From assembly GCF_042654065.1 (NCBI RefSeq), contig NZ_JBHSFP010000005.1, positions 124,001 through 188,000 of the forward strand: DNA of 64,000 nucleotides, read 5' to 3'. Both the position numbers and the translations under genes were made by a program. The DNA is from Sphaerisporangium dianthi. Lineage in GTDB: Bacteria > Actinomycetota > Actinomycetes > Streptosporangiales > Streptosporangiaceae. The notes under the pieces are model-generated. The model made no database searches, was not told the origin of the DNA, and saw only the letters and a program-made list of their open reading frames with translations. Positions 9,550 to 17,041 of this stretch are shown in pieces. The first letter of the stretch is position 1. Each line of letters starts with the position of its first letter.

Positions 9550-9723
9550 AAGGGACTTATATCAACGTATTATGTATATGGCCAGCCGAGGGCGCGCTCG
9601 ACGCCGGGACGGCCGAACCTCAACGGGTTCCGCCTCATGACGGCCGAGGCTCCGGCCGCTCACCCTCGTCCGCTCACCCTCGGATGGAAGAGAGCCGAGT
9701 GCTTCGCCCCCGCAGCGGGGGTC

Positions 9724-10284
9724 TCAGCGGCGAGGATGCTTCAACTTGATGGTGCCCATGCCGACGCGGCCGTTGACGCGCAGCACCGGCCGGTCGGGCT
9801 CGGGGGGAGAGGTGACCTTGTTGACCATGTTGCCCATGCCGCTCGTGATGTCGTCGATCACGACCGCCCAGCCTCGCGGCACGATGACGGTGATGGTGCC
9901 GGCGCCGCACGTGAGGTTGAGCTGCACCTCTCGGTGCGGGCAGGTCGCCCCGGTGAAGTCGATCTTCAGGTTGCCCCAGGTGCACTCGCCGACGATGCGC
10001 CGGGGCACCGTCCACTGGCCGGCCTGGGTGATGGATCCCGCGCCGGTGCGCAGCACCAGCGGCTCGTCGCTCGAGGCCGCCAGGGCGGTGCCCACGGGCA
10101 TACGGGGCAGGTCGTCGATGAGCGCGTCGAGCTCGGCGTAGGTCTTGGCCGCGTAGGTCCGTTCGAGTCGCTCGTCCAGCTCGTCCAGGGTGATCCGGCC
10201 TTCGCCGGCGGCGATGCGCAGGCGTTCGGACACGGCCTCCCGATCGGCGTCCGAGGCACGTAGGTTTCCGATCGCATCCGTCAT
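9724..10284 (-). CDS. DUF1707 (SHOCT-like) domain protein
   Basis: A 186-residue actinobacterial protein. The N-terminal 55 residues carry the DUF1707 signature LRASDADREAVSERLRIAAGEGRITLDELDERLERTYAAKTYAEL DALIDDLP in outline (residues 8-60). The rest (residues 85-186) is a beta-rich region, with LNLTCGAGTITVIVPRG, that resembles the LiaF-like cell-wall stress domain. There is no membrane segment. GGTGG precedes the ATG by 5 nt. The function of this family is not established; a link to envelope stress is inference from the LiaF-like tail. Monocistronic and divergent from the DUF4253 gene. Confidence 0.85.
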   Translation of the reverse strand: MTDAIGNLRASDADREAVSERLRIAAGEGRITLDELDERLERTYAAKTYAELDALIDDLPRMPVGTALAASSDEPLVLRTGAGSITQAGQWTVPRRIVGECTWGNLKIDFTGATCPHREVQLNLTCGAGTITVIVPRGWAVVIDDITSGMGNMVNKVTSPPEPDRPVLRVNGRVGMGTIKLKHPRR

Positions 10285-10464
10285 ATCACCACCGTAGCCA
10301 AGGATGCCGATCTGCCGGAGCCTCCGTACGGTAGAGATCGTGGCCGGGGCGCGGGACAGGACGGGCGATTGTGCGGTACGACGGAAGATGTGGCGGATCC
10401 CCCTCGCACTACCATCTCGGCTGCCCGGCATCCTATTGGTGTGATCGGCACCGGAACGGTGGAG

Positions 10465-11301
10465 ATGGACGGTTGTCAGCGTCGGCGTCTGCCCCCTGCC
10501 GTGCGCCAGTTGTTCGACGACGGCGGCGACGGGCGGACGCTCGCGGTCGAGCTCCCGGCCGGCGCGGTGGTGTGGCCCGACCCCACCTATCTCCGCTTCC
10601 CCTCCGCGGCCCGCGGCCGTCCCGCGTTCTGGCTCAGCCAGGCGCCGGTGGCGGGGGCCCTCTACGCCCGGCTGCGGACCGAGCATCCTCACTCGGGTCT
10701 GTGGCCGGTGCTGCTGGAGGACTCGGTCCAGCCGTGGTCGGTCGGGCAGATCGCCCCCGACGCGGCCGCCGAGATCGACAACTTCAACGTGGCCGCCTTC
10801 ATGGAGGAGGTCTGGGCCGACTGGGTCCAGCGGGCCGCGGAGGACCAGCTGGAGATCCTCGACCCGTTCGGCCCCCTCTGCCCGGGCCCCGCCGAGCCCG
10901 CCGAGCCGAGAGCCGATCCCGGCGCGGTGGCCGACTGGTACGCAGGCACCCTGGCGGCGGAACAGGGGATGCCCGTGGGCCTGGCGGCGGTCGACCGCGG
11001 CGCCGACGCCCTCGCCGTCATGGGATGGCAGGGCGCCCTGCACCACAACGAGTGGAACGTCCCGCTCGCCGCCGTGGTGCGCAGCTGGGAGGACCGCTTC
11101 GGCGCACGCCTGGTCGGCATGGGGTTCAACACGCTGGAGCTCAGCGTGGCGGCGCCTCCCATGAGCCCGCACCACGCGGTCCACGTCGCCGCCGAGCACT
11201 GGGCGTTCTGCCCGGACGCCATCGTCCAGGGCGCGGGCACCCTGCTCGACTACGCCGAGACGCTCCGCGGCAAGCACACCTGGTCCTTCTGGTGGGACTG
11301 A
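10465..11301 (+). CDS. DUF4253 domain-containing protein
   Basis: A 278-residue cytoplasmic protein ending in the DUF4253 domain. The C-terminal third shows the family pattern: VVRSWEDRFGARLVGMGFNTLELSVAAPP, then AAEHWAFCPD and the terminal WSFWWD. No catalytic motif is visible and the function of the family is unknown. Several in-frame starts exist (GTG 10441, ATG 10465); the ATG is chosen for its codon, although ribosome-binding support is weak at both. A perfect 24-bp GC palindrome follows the stop and may terminate transcription. Confidence 0.75.
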   Translation: MDGCQRRRLPPAVRQLFDDGGDGRTLAVELPAGAVVWPDPTYLRFPSAARGRPAFWLSQAPVAGALYARLRTEHPHSGLWPVLLEDSVQPWSVGQIAPDAAAEIDNFNVAAFMEEVWADWVQRAAEDQLEILDPFGPLCPGPAEPAEPRADPGAVADWYAGTLAAEQGMPVGLAAVDRGADALAVMGWQGALHHNEWNVPLAAVVRSWEDRFGARLVGMGFNTLELSVAAPPMSPHHAVHVAAEHWAFCPDAIVQGAGTLLDYAETLRGKHTWSFWWD

Positions 11302-11303
11302 CC

Positions 11304-11327
11304 GCCGCCTCGCGCGCGCGAGGCGGC
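11304..11327. terminator. GC-rich perfect palindrome after the DUF4253 gene
   Basis: GCCGCCT and AGGCGGC (11304-11310, 11321-11327) flank CGCGCGCGCG, giving a fully self-complementary 24-bp element three bases after the stop codon. There is no T-run, as is common for actinobacterial terminators. Confidence 0.5.
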
Positions 11328-11498
11328 GCCGCCTGGTACGAGAGGGCCGGGCCGCGCATGAGATGATGGGCCCGTGCTTCGCCGGATCGAGTGTGACGTG
11401 GTCGACGGGCGAGGCGCAGGCTTCGCCGGTCCGGCGAGCCGTCACGCGCGCGCCTGCACGAGGCCGAGTGGTCGCCCGTCCAACACCAGGAGGTCCAC

Positions 11499-11804
11499 AT
11501 GACTGCCGACGCGCCCGAGCCGCAAACCCCGACCCGGGCCGCCGAAACGCCCGCGTACGCCACCCGGGGCGCCGAAACCCCCGATGCCGAAACCAGCGGC
11601 GCCGAAACCCCGGCCGCGGACGTCCCCGGTCCCGACACCCCGGACGACGAGCTCAAGCGGAAGTTCCGCGAGGCCCTCGAGCGCAAGCGCCGCACTCAGG
11701 CCGAGTCGAACGGCGGCGGTCGCGGCAAGGACGGCTCCAAGATCCACGGCACCCACGGTCCCGTCGGCGGCAAGCGTTCCTTCCGCCGCAAGAGCGGCGG
11801 CTGA
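11499..11804 (+). CDS. DUF5302 small protein
   Basis: A 101-residue protein with a disordered, Ala/Pro/Thr/Glu-rich first half containing short ETP repeats, and a conserved basic C-terminal half: DDELKRKFREALERKR, then GKDGSKIHG and KRSFRRKSGG. This C-terminus is the actinobacterial DUF5302 family; its function is unknown, though the charge suggests nucleic-acid or ribosome association. A strong AGGAGGT lies 4-5 nt before the ATG, so it is probably well expressed. A CCCGCCG/CGGCGGG hairpin follows at 11814-11833. Confidence 0.85.
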   Translation: MTADAPEPQTPTRAAETPAYATRGAETPDAETSGAETPAADVPGPDTPDDELKRKFREALERKRRTQAESNGGGRGKDGSKIHGTHGPVGGKRSFRRKSGG

Positions 11805-12446
11805 CCGTCCCGCCGCCTTCGTCGGCGGGTTCGTTCCGGCACCTCAGCGGGTCGCCGTTTCTGTCAGAAACAGGGGCGCCGCGTCCTTGCGCGCCATGGC
11901 GTCGCCCGGCCGGCCGCCGTGCGGGGCGCCGGCCCAGACGTCACGAGGGTCCCCCAGCCAGGGCCGGGCGAGTGACGTAGCGCCCGCGACAAGCCACCGC
12001 CCGGCCCCCTCGCCCGCCGGCGTCGCAGTGTCCAGGCGACCGAGGCGCACCGGCACGTGCGGGACCGCACCGAGGCGAGCCTGGGGGCGGTCAGCGTGAT
12101 CGCATCGCACGCGGCGGGCGGGTCGCATCGGACGCGGCGGGCGAGGCGGTCGCCGACGGCAGCGGACGCACCTCGCGCGCGGTGAGCATGGCGCCGTCCC
12201 CGGTGGCGATCGCCCGGCGGCGGTCGCCGTCGAGGGCCCCAGGCGACGACGACGGAGTCCAGGGCTGTCCCGCCCCGCGATGACCGGGTGTGGATGTCCA
12301 GGAGAGAGGGGCACGGCCGCGCGGTTCGCCGTGGCCGGCCCGGCTCACCGGCTTCGCGGCCCGGTCCTCTCGTCCCCCGTCACCTCGACGGTTTTCCGAC
12401 GCCCGGCACCGGGTTCACCCGGTTTCCGGCTCTTCCTGCGGGTTAT

Positions 12447-12460
12447 TGGGAGCGCTCCCA
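12447..12460. promoter_or_regulatory. CebR/CelR-type operator (distal)
   Basis: TGGGAGCGCTCCCA is a perfect 14-bp palindrome identical to the published binding site of LacI-family CebR/CelR repressors, which release DNA on binding cellobiose. Here it extends to a 16-bp palindrome (TTGGGAGCGCTCCCAA). It lies 171 bp upstream of the second copy. Confidence 0.8.
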
Positions 12461-12585
12461 AAGGCGGCGCTCCGTCAAAGGTGAGGAACGGGCATGTCTG
12501 CCTCCATCGATCAACATTGCTGCGGATAACCCGACATAAGCCCCTGGTCTACCGCCCGAAACCCCAACAATCTTGTTGCGAGTGA

Positions 12586-12614
12586 TTCACATCACTGACT
12601 TATTGCCGTAATGT
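12586..12614 (+). promoter_or_regulatory. Probable promoter of the RsbW-like gene
   Basis: TTCACA (12586-12591), 17 nt, then TAATGT (12609-12614) resembles a primary sigma-factor promoter. The proximal CebR-type box begins 4 nt downstream, covering the expected start site of transcription. Confidence 0.5.
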
Positions 12615-12617
12615 GAG

Positions 12618-12631
12618 TGGGAGCGCTCCCA
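12618..12631. promoter_or_regulatory. CebR/CelR-type operator (proximal)
   Basis: A second perfect TGGGAGCGCTCCCA, extended to 16 bp by flanking G and C. It sits between the likely -10 element and the AAGGAG ribosome-binding site at 12634-12639, a position where a bound repressor would block initiation. Confidence 0.85.
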
Positions 12632-12645
12632 CTAAGGAGTTCCCG

Positions 12646-13095
12646 GTGTCCGTCACCTTCCGCGCGAACTGCACGACCGGACCGGACGTGCTCAGTGGCC
12701 TCCCCCTGCGGACGGCCGAATGGATCTTGTCCGCAGAAGCCGAGAGTGTCCGCGCGGCACGTGTACTGGTCAGCCAGGAACTGCGACGCTGGGGCACAGG
12801 CGGGCTGGTCGACGACTGCTCGCTGATCATCAGTGAGCTCGTCACCAACGCCATCCAGCATGGTGGCACGGCGTTCTCGCTCAGGCTCGGCAGCGACGGG
12901 CAATGGGTCTACGGCGAGGTCTTCGACGCCGGCGACGGGCTGCCCTGCGAAGGGCCCGGCGATCTGGACGCCACCTGCGGGCGAGGTCTGCTGATCGTCG
13001 GCACGCTCGCCGACGACTGGGGCGTCGTCCAGGCGGACGGCGGCGGCAAGATCGTATGGTTCGTCGCGGGGCTGGGTGGCGAACCCTTGAGCTGA
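12646..13095 (+). CDS. RsbW-like ATP-binding protein (anti-sigma factor kinase fold)
   Basis: A 149-residue HATPase_c_2 protein. The GHKL motifs are visible: N-box DDCSLIISELVTNAIQHGG (near residue 60), the D-G box EVFDAGDGLP, and the G-rich lid CGRGLLIVGTLADDWGV. Such proteins phosphorylate anti-anti-sigma factors or bind sigma factors in actinobacterial stress and developmental circuits. The GTG at 12646 is chosen because AAGGAG lies 6 nt upstream; an earlier in-frame GTG at 12613 would read through the operator. Two CebR-type boxes upstream suggest repression relieved by cellobiose or a related sugar, unusual for this family. No partner sigma or anti-sigma antagonist gene is adjacent. Confidence 0.85.
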   Translation: MSVTFRANCTTGPDVLSGLPLRTAEWILSAEAESVRAARVLVSQELRRWGTGGLVDDCSLIISELVTNAIQHGGTAFSLRLGSDGQWVYGEVFDAGDGLPCEGPGDLDATCGRGLLIVGTLADDWGVVQADGGGKIVWFVAGLGGEPLS

Positions 13096-13449
13096 CCTCG
13101 CGGTTCTGGGGTCTGTGAGGTCTCGTCGGGGCACGGTGAGCACCGGGCGGTGCGTGCTTCGGCGATCCGGTACGGCTTGCGCAAGGAAAGCGGATTCCGC
13201 CCTCCGGGGCAAGCCGTACCGGTACCAATCTTCGAACCTCCGGCCGATGGCCGGCGGCGTCCTGGAACGCGCGCCAGACGTCGTCCCGCCGTCCGGCCCG
13301 CGACCGGAGCCCGGCTCATGTGACCGAAACCGGCCTCCGCGTCCACGCGACCGAAACCCTCGCCGGGCAGCGCCGCCTGACCGTGCCGCCGTGCCGCCGT
13401 GCCGTGCCGCCGTGCCGTGCCGTCGCGCCGCCGGGCCTGGACGCCGGGG
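13096..13449. other. Intergenic gap with a large inverted repeat
   Basis: No gene is supported. The stretch contains the inverted repeat at 13167-13222 and, before the dehydrogenase stop, a low-complexity run of GCCGTGCC-type repeats at about 13380-13430. Confidence 0.5.
13167..13222. repeat. 14-bp inverted repeat with nested hairpin
   Basis: CCGGTACGGCTTGC (13167-13180) and GCAAGCCGTACCGG (13209-13222) are exact reverse complements, separated by 28 nt that contain the smaller palindrome GCGGATTCCGC. It lies between convergent genes and could terminate both or be a small mobile remnant. Confidence 0.6.
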
Positions 13450-14613
13450 TCAGCGGAAGGCGTCCAGGCCGGTGAGCGCACGGCCGAGGGTGAGCGCGTG
13501 GACCTCCTCGGTGCCTTCGTAGGTGGCGACGGTCTCCAGGTTCACCATGTGCCGCATCACCGGGTACTCCAAGGTGATGCCGTTGGCGCCGTGGACGCCG
13601 CGCGCGGTGGCCGCCACCCGCTGGGCCGCTCGCACGTTGGCGAGCTTGCCGAAGCTGACGTGCGCGTGGTGGGCGAGGCCGGCGTCCTTGAGGCGCCCGA
13701 TCCGCAGGGCGGTCATCATGGCGTGGTTGACGTCCACGAGCATGTCGGCGAGCTTGCGCTGGGTGAGCTGGAAGCCGCCGATCGGCCGGTCGAACTGCAC
13801 CCGGCTCTTGGAGTAGTCGATGGAGGCCAGCAGACAGGTGCGGGCCGCTCCGGCGACGCCCCAGACGATGCCGTACCGCGCCTCGGACAGGCACGACAGC
13901 GGCGCCTTGAGGCCCTCAGCACCCGGCAGCAGCGCCTCCTTGGGCAGCCGCACCCCTTCGAGCACCAGCTCGGAGGTGATCGAGGCGCGCAGCGAGATCT
14001 TCTTGTGGATCACGTTGGCGGAGAACCCCTGGGCCGAGGTGGGCACCAGGAAGCCGCGGATGCCCTCGTCGGTCCTGGCCCACACGATCGCGACGTCGGC
14101 CACCGACCCGTTGGTGATCCACATCTTGGTGCCGTCGAGCACCCAGTCGTCGCCGTCGCGGCGAGCGCGGGTGCGCATCGAGCCGGGGTCGCTGCCGGAG
14201 TCGGGCTCGGTCAGCCCGAAGCAGCCGAGCGCCTCGCCGGTCGCCATGCGCGGCAGCCACTCGTCCTTCTGCGCGTCGGTGCCGTACTTGTGGATCGCGG
14301 TCATCGCCAGCGACCCCTGCACCGAGACGAAGCTGCGCAGCCCGCTGTCCACCGCCTCCAGCTCGCGGCAGGCCAGGCCGTAGCTCACCGCGTTGGTGCC
14401 GGCGCAGCCGTAGCCCGACAGGTGCATGCCGAAGACGCCGAGTTTTCCCATGCTCCTGGCCAGGCCGCGCGGGTCGGGGATCGTGCCGGCGTCGAACCAG
14501 TCGGCGACGTGAGGGAGGAGCTCGGCGCTTCCGTAGTCGCGCACCGCGTCGCGGATCGCGCGCTCCTCGTCGGACAGGTCACCGTCGACGTCGAGGAAGT
14601 CATGAGGATTCAT
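13450..14613 (-). CDS. gcdH: Glutaryl-CoA dehydrogenase-like acyl-CoA dehydrogenase
   Basis: A 387-residue FAD flavoenzyme that would oxidise and decarboxylate glutaryl-CoA to crotonyl-CoA in lysine/tryptophan degradation. It has the acyl-CoA dehydrogenase layout: N-terminal helices, the middle domain with GCFGLTEPDSGSDPGSM and WITNGSVADVAIVWART, and the C-terminal helical domain with VHGANGITLEYPVMRHMVNLE. The segment TYEGTEEVHALTLGRALTG near the end matches the catalytic-Glu segment of glutaryl-CoA dehydrogenases. The ATG at 14613 has GGTGA upstream. It stands alone, with no lysine-catabolic neighbour. Confidence 0.85.
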   Translation of the reverse strand: MNPHDFLDVDGDLSDEERAIRDAVRDYGSAELLPHVADWFDAGTIPDPRGLARSMGKLGVFGMHLSGYGCAGTNAVSYGLACRELEAVDSGLRSFVSVQGSLAMTAIHKYGTDAQKDEWLPRMATGEALGCFGLTEPDSGSDPGSMRTRARRDGDDWVLDGTKMWITNGSVADVAIVWARTDEGIRGFLVPTSAQGFSANVIHKKISLRASITSELVLEGVRLPKEALLPGAEGLKAPLSCLSEARYGIVWGVAGAARTCLLASIDYSKSRVQFDRPIGGFQLTQRKLADMLVDVNHAMMTALRIGRLKDAGLAHHAHVSFGKLANVRAAQRVAATARGVHGANGITLEYPVMRHMVNLETVATYEGTEEVHALTLGRALTGLDAFR

Positions 14614-14736
14614 GCGGTCACCGTCATCGGTCGCGGAGGTGCCCGGTGCGACGCTCCTGTTACCCAGCACCCAATCACAGTCGCCCGCCGGCGCAGGAGA
14701 GGGGATGGCCGGGGCCCGCCGCCCCGGCCGGTGGCC

Positions 14737-16992
14737 TCAGTCGAGGTCCTGCCGCCGCTTCCCCCTCGGCGTGAGCCGCTTGAGCGCGCGGTCGAAGGCG
14801 TCGCCGAACGGGTTCTCCTGGACGAGGTAGGTCCAGGTGGCGGTCGGCCGCTTGAGGCCGCTCTCCTGCGCGTCCAGCCCGTCAGAGGTGATGGTCGCCG
14901 CCAGGAACGTCTCGACCGAGCGGCGCTCGACCTCCTCCATCAGGTGGCGGTAGGCGGTGACGCCCTCGCGGTGGAACTCGTCCAGGGGCTTGAGCCTGTG
15001 GCCGAGCGCGCGAAGGTGGATGCCCTCGCGCACGTCGGACATGAAGCCCAGGTGCTCGGTCCAGCAGCGGTCGAGATGGAACAGGACGATCTGGCGGGCG
15101 GCGTCGTTCAGCACGGGCTCTGCGACGCTTTTGGCCAGTTCGTCCCAGCGGTCGGGGGCGGCCTCGGCCAGGGCGGCGGCCGCGGAGTCGCCCAGCAGCA
15201 CCTTGTCGCGCTGTTCCAGCACCAGGTCGCGCTGGCGCTCCAGCAGCCGGGTGTAGCGCCAGGTGTTGCGGTGGATCTCAAGGTGGGAGCCCTCGGCGAC
15301 CCGCTGGGCGTGGCCGACGACGTACCCGGCGCGCTTGTGGTGGACGACCCCGTCCTCCTCGGCCGCCGGAAGCGCCTCGCCGGGCGCGTAGTGCGTGATG
15401 AGGGCGTCTTCGAGGCTGACCAGGAACACCGACCCGCCCGGGTCGCCCTGGCGGCCGGCGCGCCCGCGCAGCTGGTCGTCCAACCGGCTGCTCGCGTGCC
15501 TGCCCGAGCCGATGACGTACAGGCCGCCCAGCTCGGCGACGCCCTCGCCGAGGCGGATGTCGGTGCCCCGCCCGGCCATCTGCGTGGACACGGTGATCGA
15601 CGAGCGCTCGCCGGCGCGCGCGATGATCGCGGCCTCCTGCGCGTCGTTCTTGGCGTTGAGGACGACGCAGTCGAGGCCGCCGGCCGCCAGGTAGCGGGCG
15701 AGGCGCTCGGACTCGGACACGTCCAGCGTGCCGACCAGGATCGGCCGGCCGGTGGCGTGGACGCGGGCGATCTCCTCGGCCAGCGCGATCTCCTTGTCGG
15801 CGACCGTGCCGTACACGCGGTCGGGCTCGTCGAGGCGGACGCACGGCTTGTTGGAGGGGATGACCGCGACCTTCAGGCCGTAGAACTCCCTCAGCTGCTC
15901 CTCGACCGCCACCGCCGTGCCCGTCATGCCGCATATCTCGGGGTAGCGGCGGATGAGTCCCTGGACGGTGATCGAGTCGAGGATTTCGCCGGTCTCGCTC
16001 GCCGGCAGCGCCTCCTTGGCCTCGACCGCCGCCTGCAGGCCGTCCGGCCAGCGCTGGAGCGTCGCCACCCGGCCGCGCGACTGGCTGACCAGGTGGATGC
16101 GCCCGTCGCGCACCAGATAGTCGACGTCGCGGGTGAGCAGGGCATGGGCGTGCAGGGCGAGGTTCACCCGCGTCAGCACGTCCGGCGTCTCGTACAGGTT
16201 GATGCCGCCCAGGGCCTTCTCGATCGCGTCGGTGCCCCTCGCGGTCAGGAACACGTTGAGACCCTGGTCGTCCAGCTCGTAGTGGTAGCCGCGCGAGAGC
16301 CGCCTGACCAGGTCGGCGGTCTCGGGCGCGTCCGCCCCGGGGTCGGCGGCGCCGGCCAGCACGAGCGGCACCCGCGCCTCGTCCACGAGCACGGAGTCGG
16401 CCTCGTCGATCACCGCCACGGAGGGCTCGGGGACGACGAGGTCGCCGGCCGACGTCGCGATGCGGTCGCGCAGCACGTCGAAGCCGATCTCGCTGACCGA
16501 TGCGTAGGTGACGTCCTTGGCGTAGGCCTCCCTGCGCTCCTCGCGGGTCGAGGACTGCCCGATCCAGCCCACGGACACGCCGAGGGTCTCGTACAGCGGC
16601 CCCATCCACTCGGCGTCGCGGCGGGCGAGGTAGTCGTTCACCGAGATCACATGGACGCGCCTGCCCCGCAGGGCGTACCCGGCGGCGGCGATCGCGCCGG
16701 AGAGGGTCTTGCCCTCGCCGGTCGCCATCTCGGCGACCTGCCCGGACATCAGGGCGAGCGCGCCGACGAGCTGGACGTCGAACGGCCGCATGTCCAGCGC
16801 GCGGCGGGCGGCCTCGCGGGCGATCGCGCAGAACTCGGCCAGATCGTCCATGTCAGGGCGGGGAAGGTCGTCCAGCGCCTTGACCCGCTCTTCGTGGCCG
16901 CCCGCCTGTCTGGCCAGGCGCTGAAATGGGCCGATATTTGCACTTCCCGGACGATCCAGGAGATTTCTCATAAACCGCGGTATCGAGGCCAC
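14737..16992 (-). CDS. secA2: Accessory preprotein translocase ATPase SecA2
   Basis: A 751-residue SecA-family motor that pushes selected proteins through the SecYEG channel. Nucleotide-binding motifs are intact: TGEGKT at 91-96 and DEAD at 196-199, with the helicase-like second domain ITVSTQMAGRGTDIRLGEG and QLRGRAGRQGDPG. It is shorter than housekeeping SecA (about 900 residues) and ends in basic KRRQDLD without the C-terminal zinc-binding tail, as expected for SecA2. The GTG at 16992 is supported by GGAGGTGAC directly upstream; the ATG at 16971 has no ribosome-binding site. No accessory SecY or adhesin gene is nearby, so its clients are unknown. Confidence 0.9.
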   Translation of the reverse strand: MASIPRFMRNLLDRPGSANIGPFQRLARQAGGHEERVKALDDLPRPDMDDLAEFCAIAREAARRALDMRPFDVQLVGALALMSGQVAEMATGEGKTLSGAIAAAGYALRGRRVHVISVNDYLARRDAEWMGPLYETLGVSVGWIGQSSTREERREAYAKDVTYASVSEIGFDVLRDRIATSAGDLVVPEPSVAVIDEADSVLVDEARVPLVLAGAADPGADAPETADLVRRLSRGYHYELDDQGLNVFLTARGTDAIEKALGGINLYETPDVLTRVNLALHAHALLTRDVDYLVRDGRIHLVSQSRGRVATLQRWPDGLQAAVEAKEALPASETGEILDSITVQGLIRRYPEICGMTGTAVAVEEQLREFYGLKVAVIPSNKPCVRLDEPDRVYGTVADKEIALAEEIARVHATGRPILVGTLDVSESERLARYLAAGGLDCVVLNAKNDAQEAAIIARAGERSSITVSTQMAGRGTDIRLGEGVAELGGLYVIGSGRHASSRLDDQLRGRAGRQGDPGGSVFLVSLEDALITHYAPGEALPAAEEDGVVHHKRAGYVVGHAQRVAEGSHLEIHRNTWRYTRLLERQRDLVLEQRDKVLLGDSAAAALAEAAPDRWDELAKSVAEPVLNDAARQIVLFHLDRCWTEHLGFMSDVREGIHLRALGHRLKPLDEFHREGVTAYRHLMEEVERRSVETFLAATITSDGLDAQESGLKRPTATWTYLVQENPFGDAFDRALKRLTPRGKRRQDLD

Positions 16993-17041
16993 GTCACCTC
17001 CAACGCCTCCAACTGTAACCGCGTTCCGGCCCCCGGCGGCC

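Larger units (their letters stand above)
11805..12645. other. Gene-poor gap; possible decayed gene, then a regulatory region
   Basis: No convincing gene is present. Around 11844-12100 on the minus strand a short stretch reads like protein (RWLVAGATSLARPWLGDPRD) but has no start, no homology I recognise and collapses upstream into Arg/Pro-rich text; it may be the remnant of a dead gene. From about 12400 the base composition becomes less GC-rich and holds the two CebR-type boxes and the promoter for the following gene. Confidence 0.4.
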
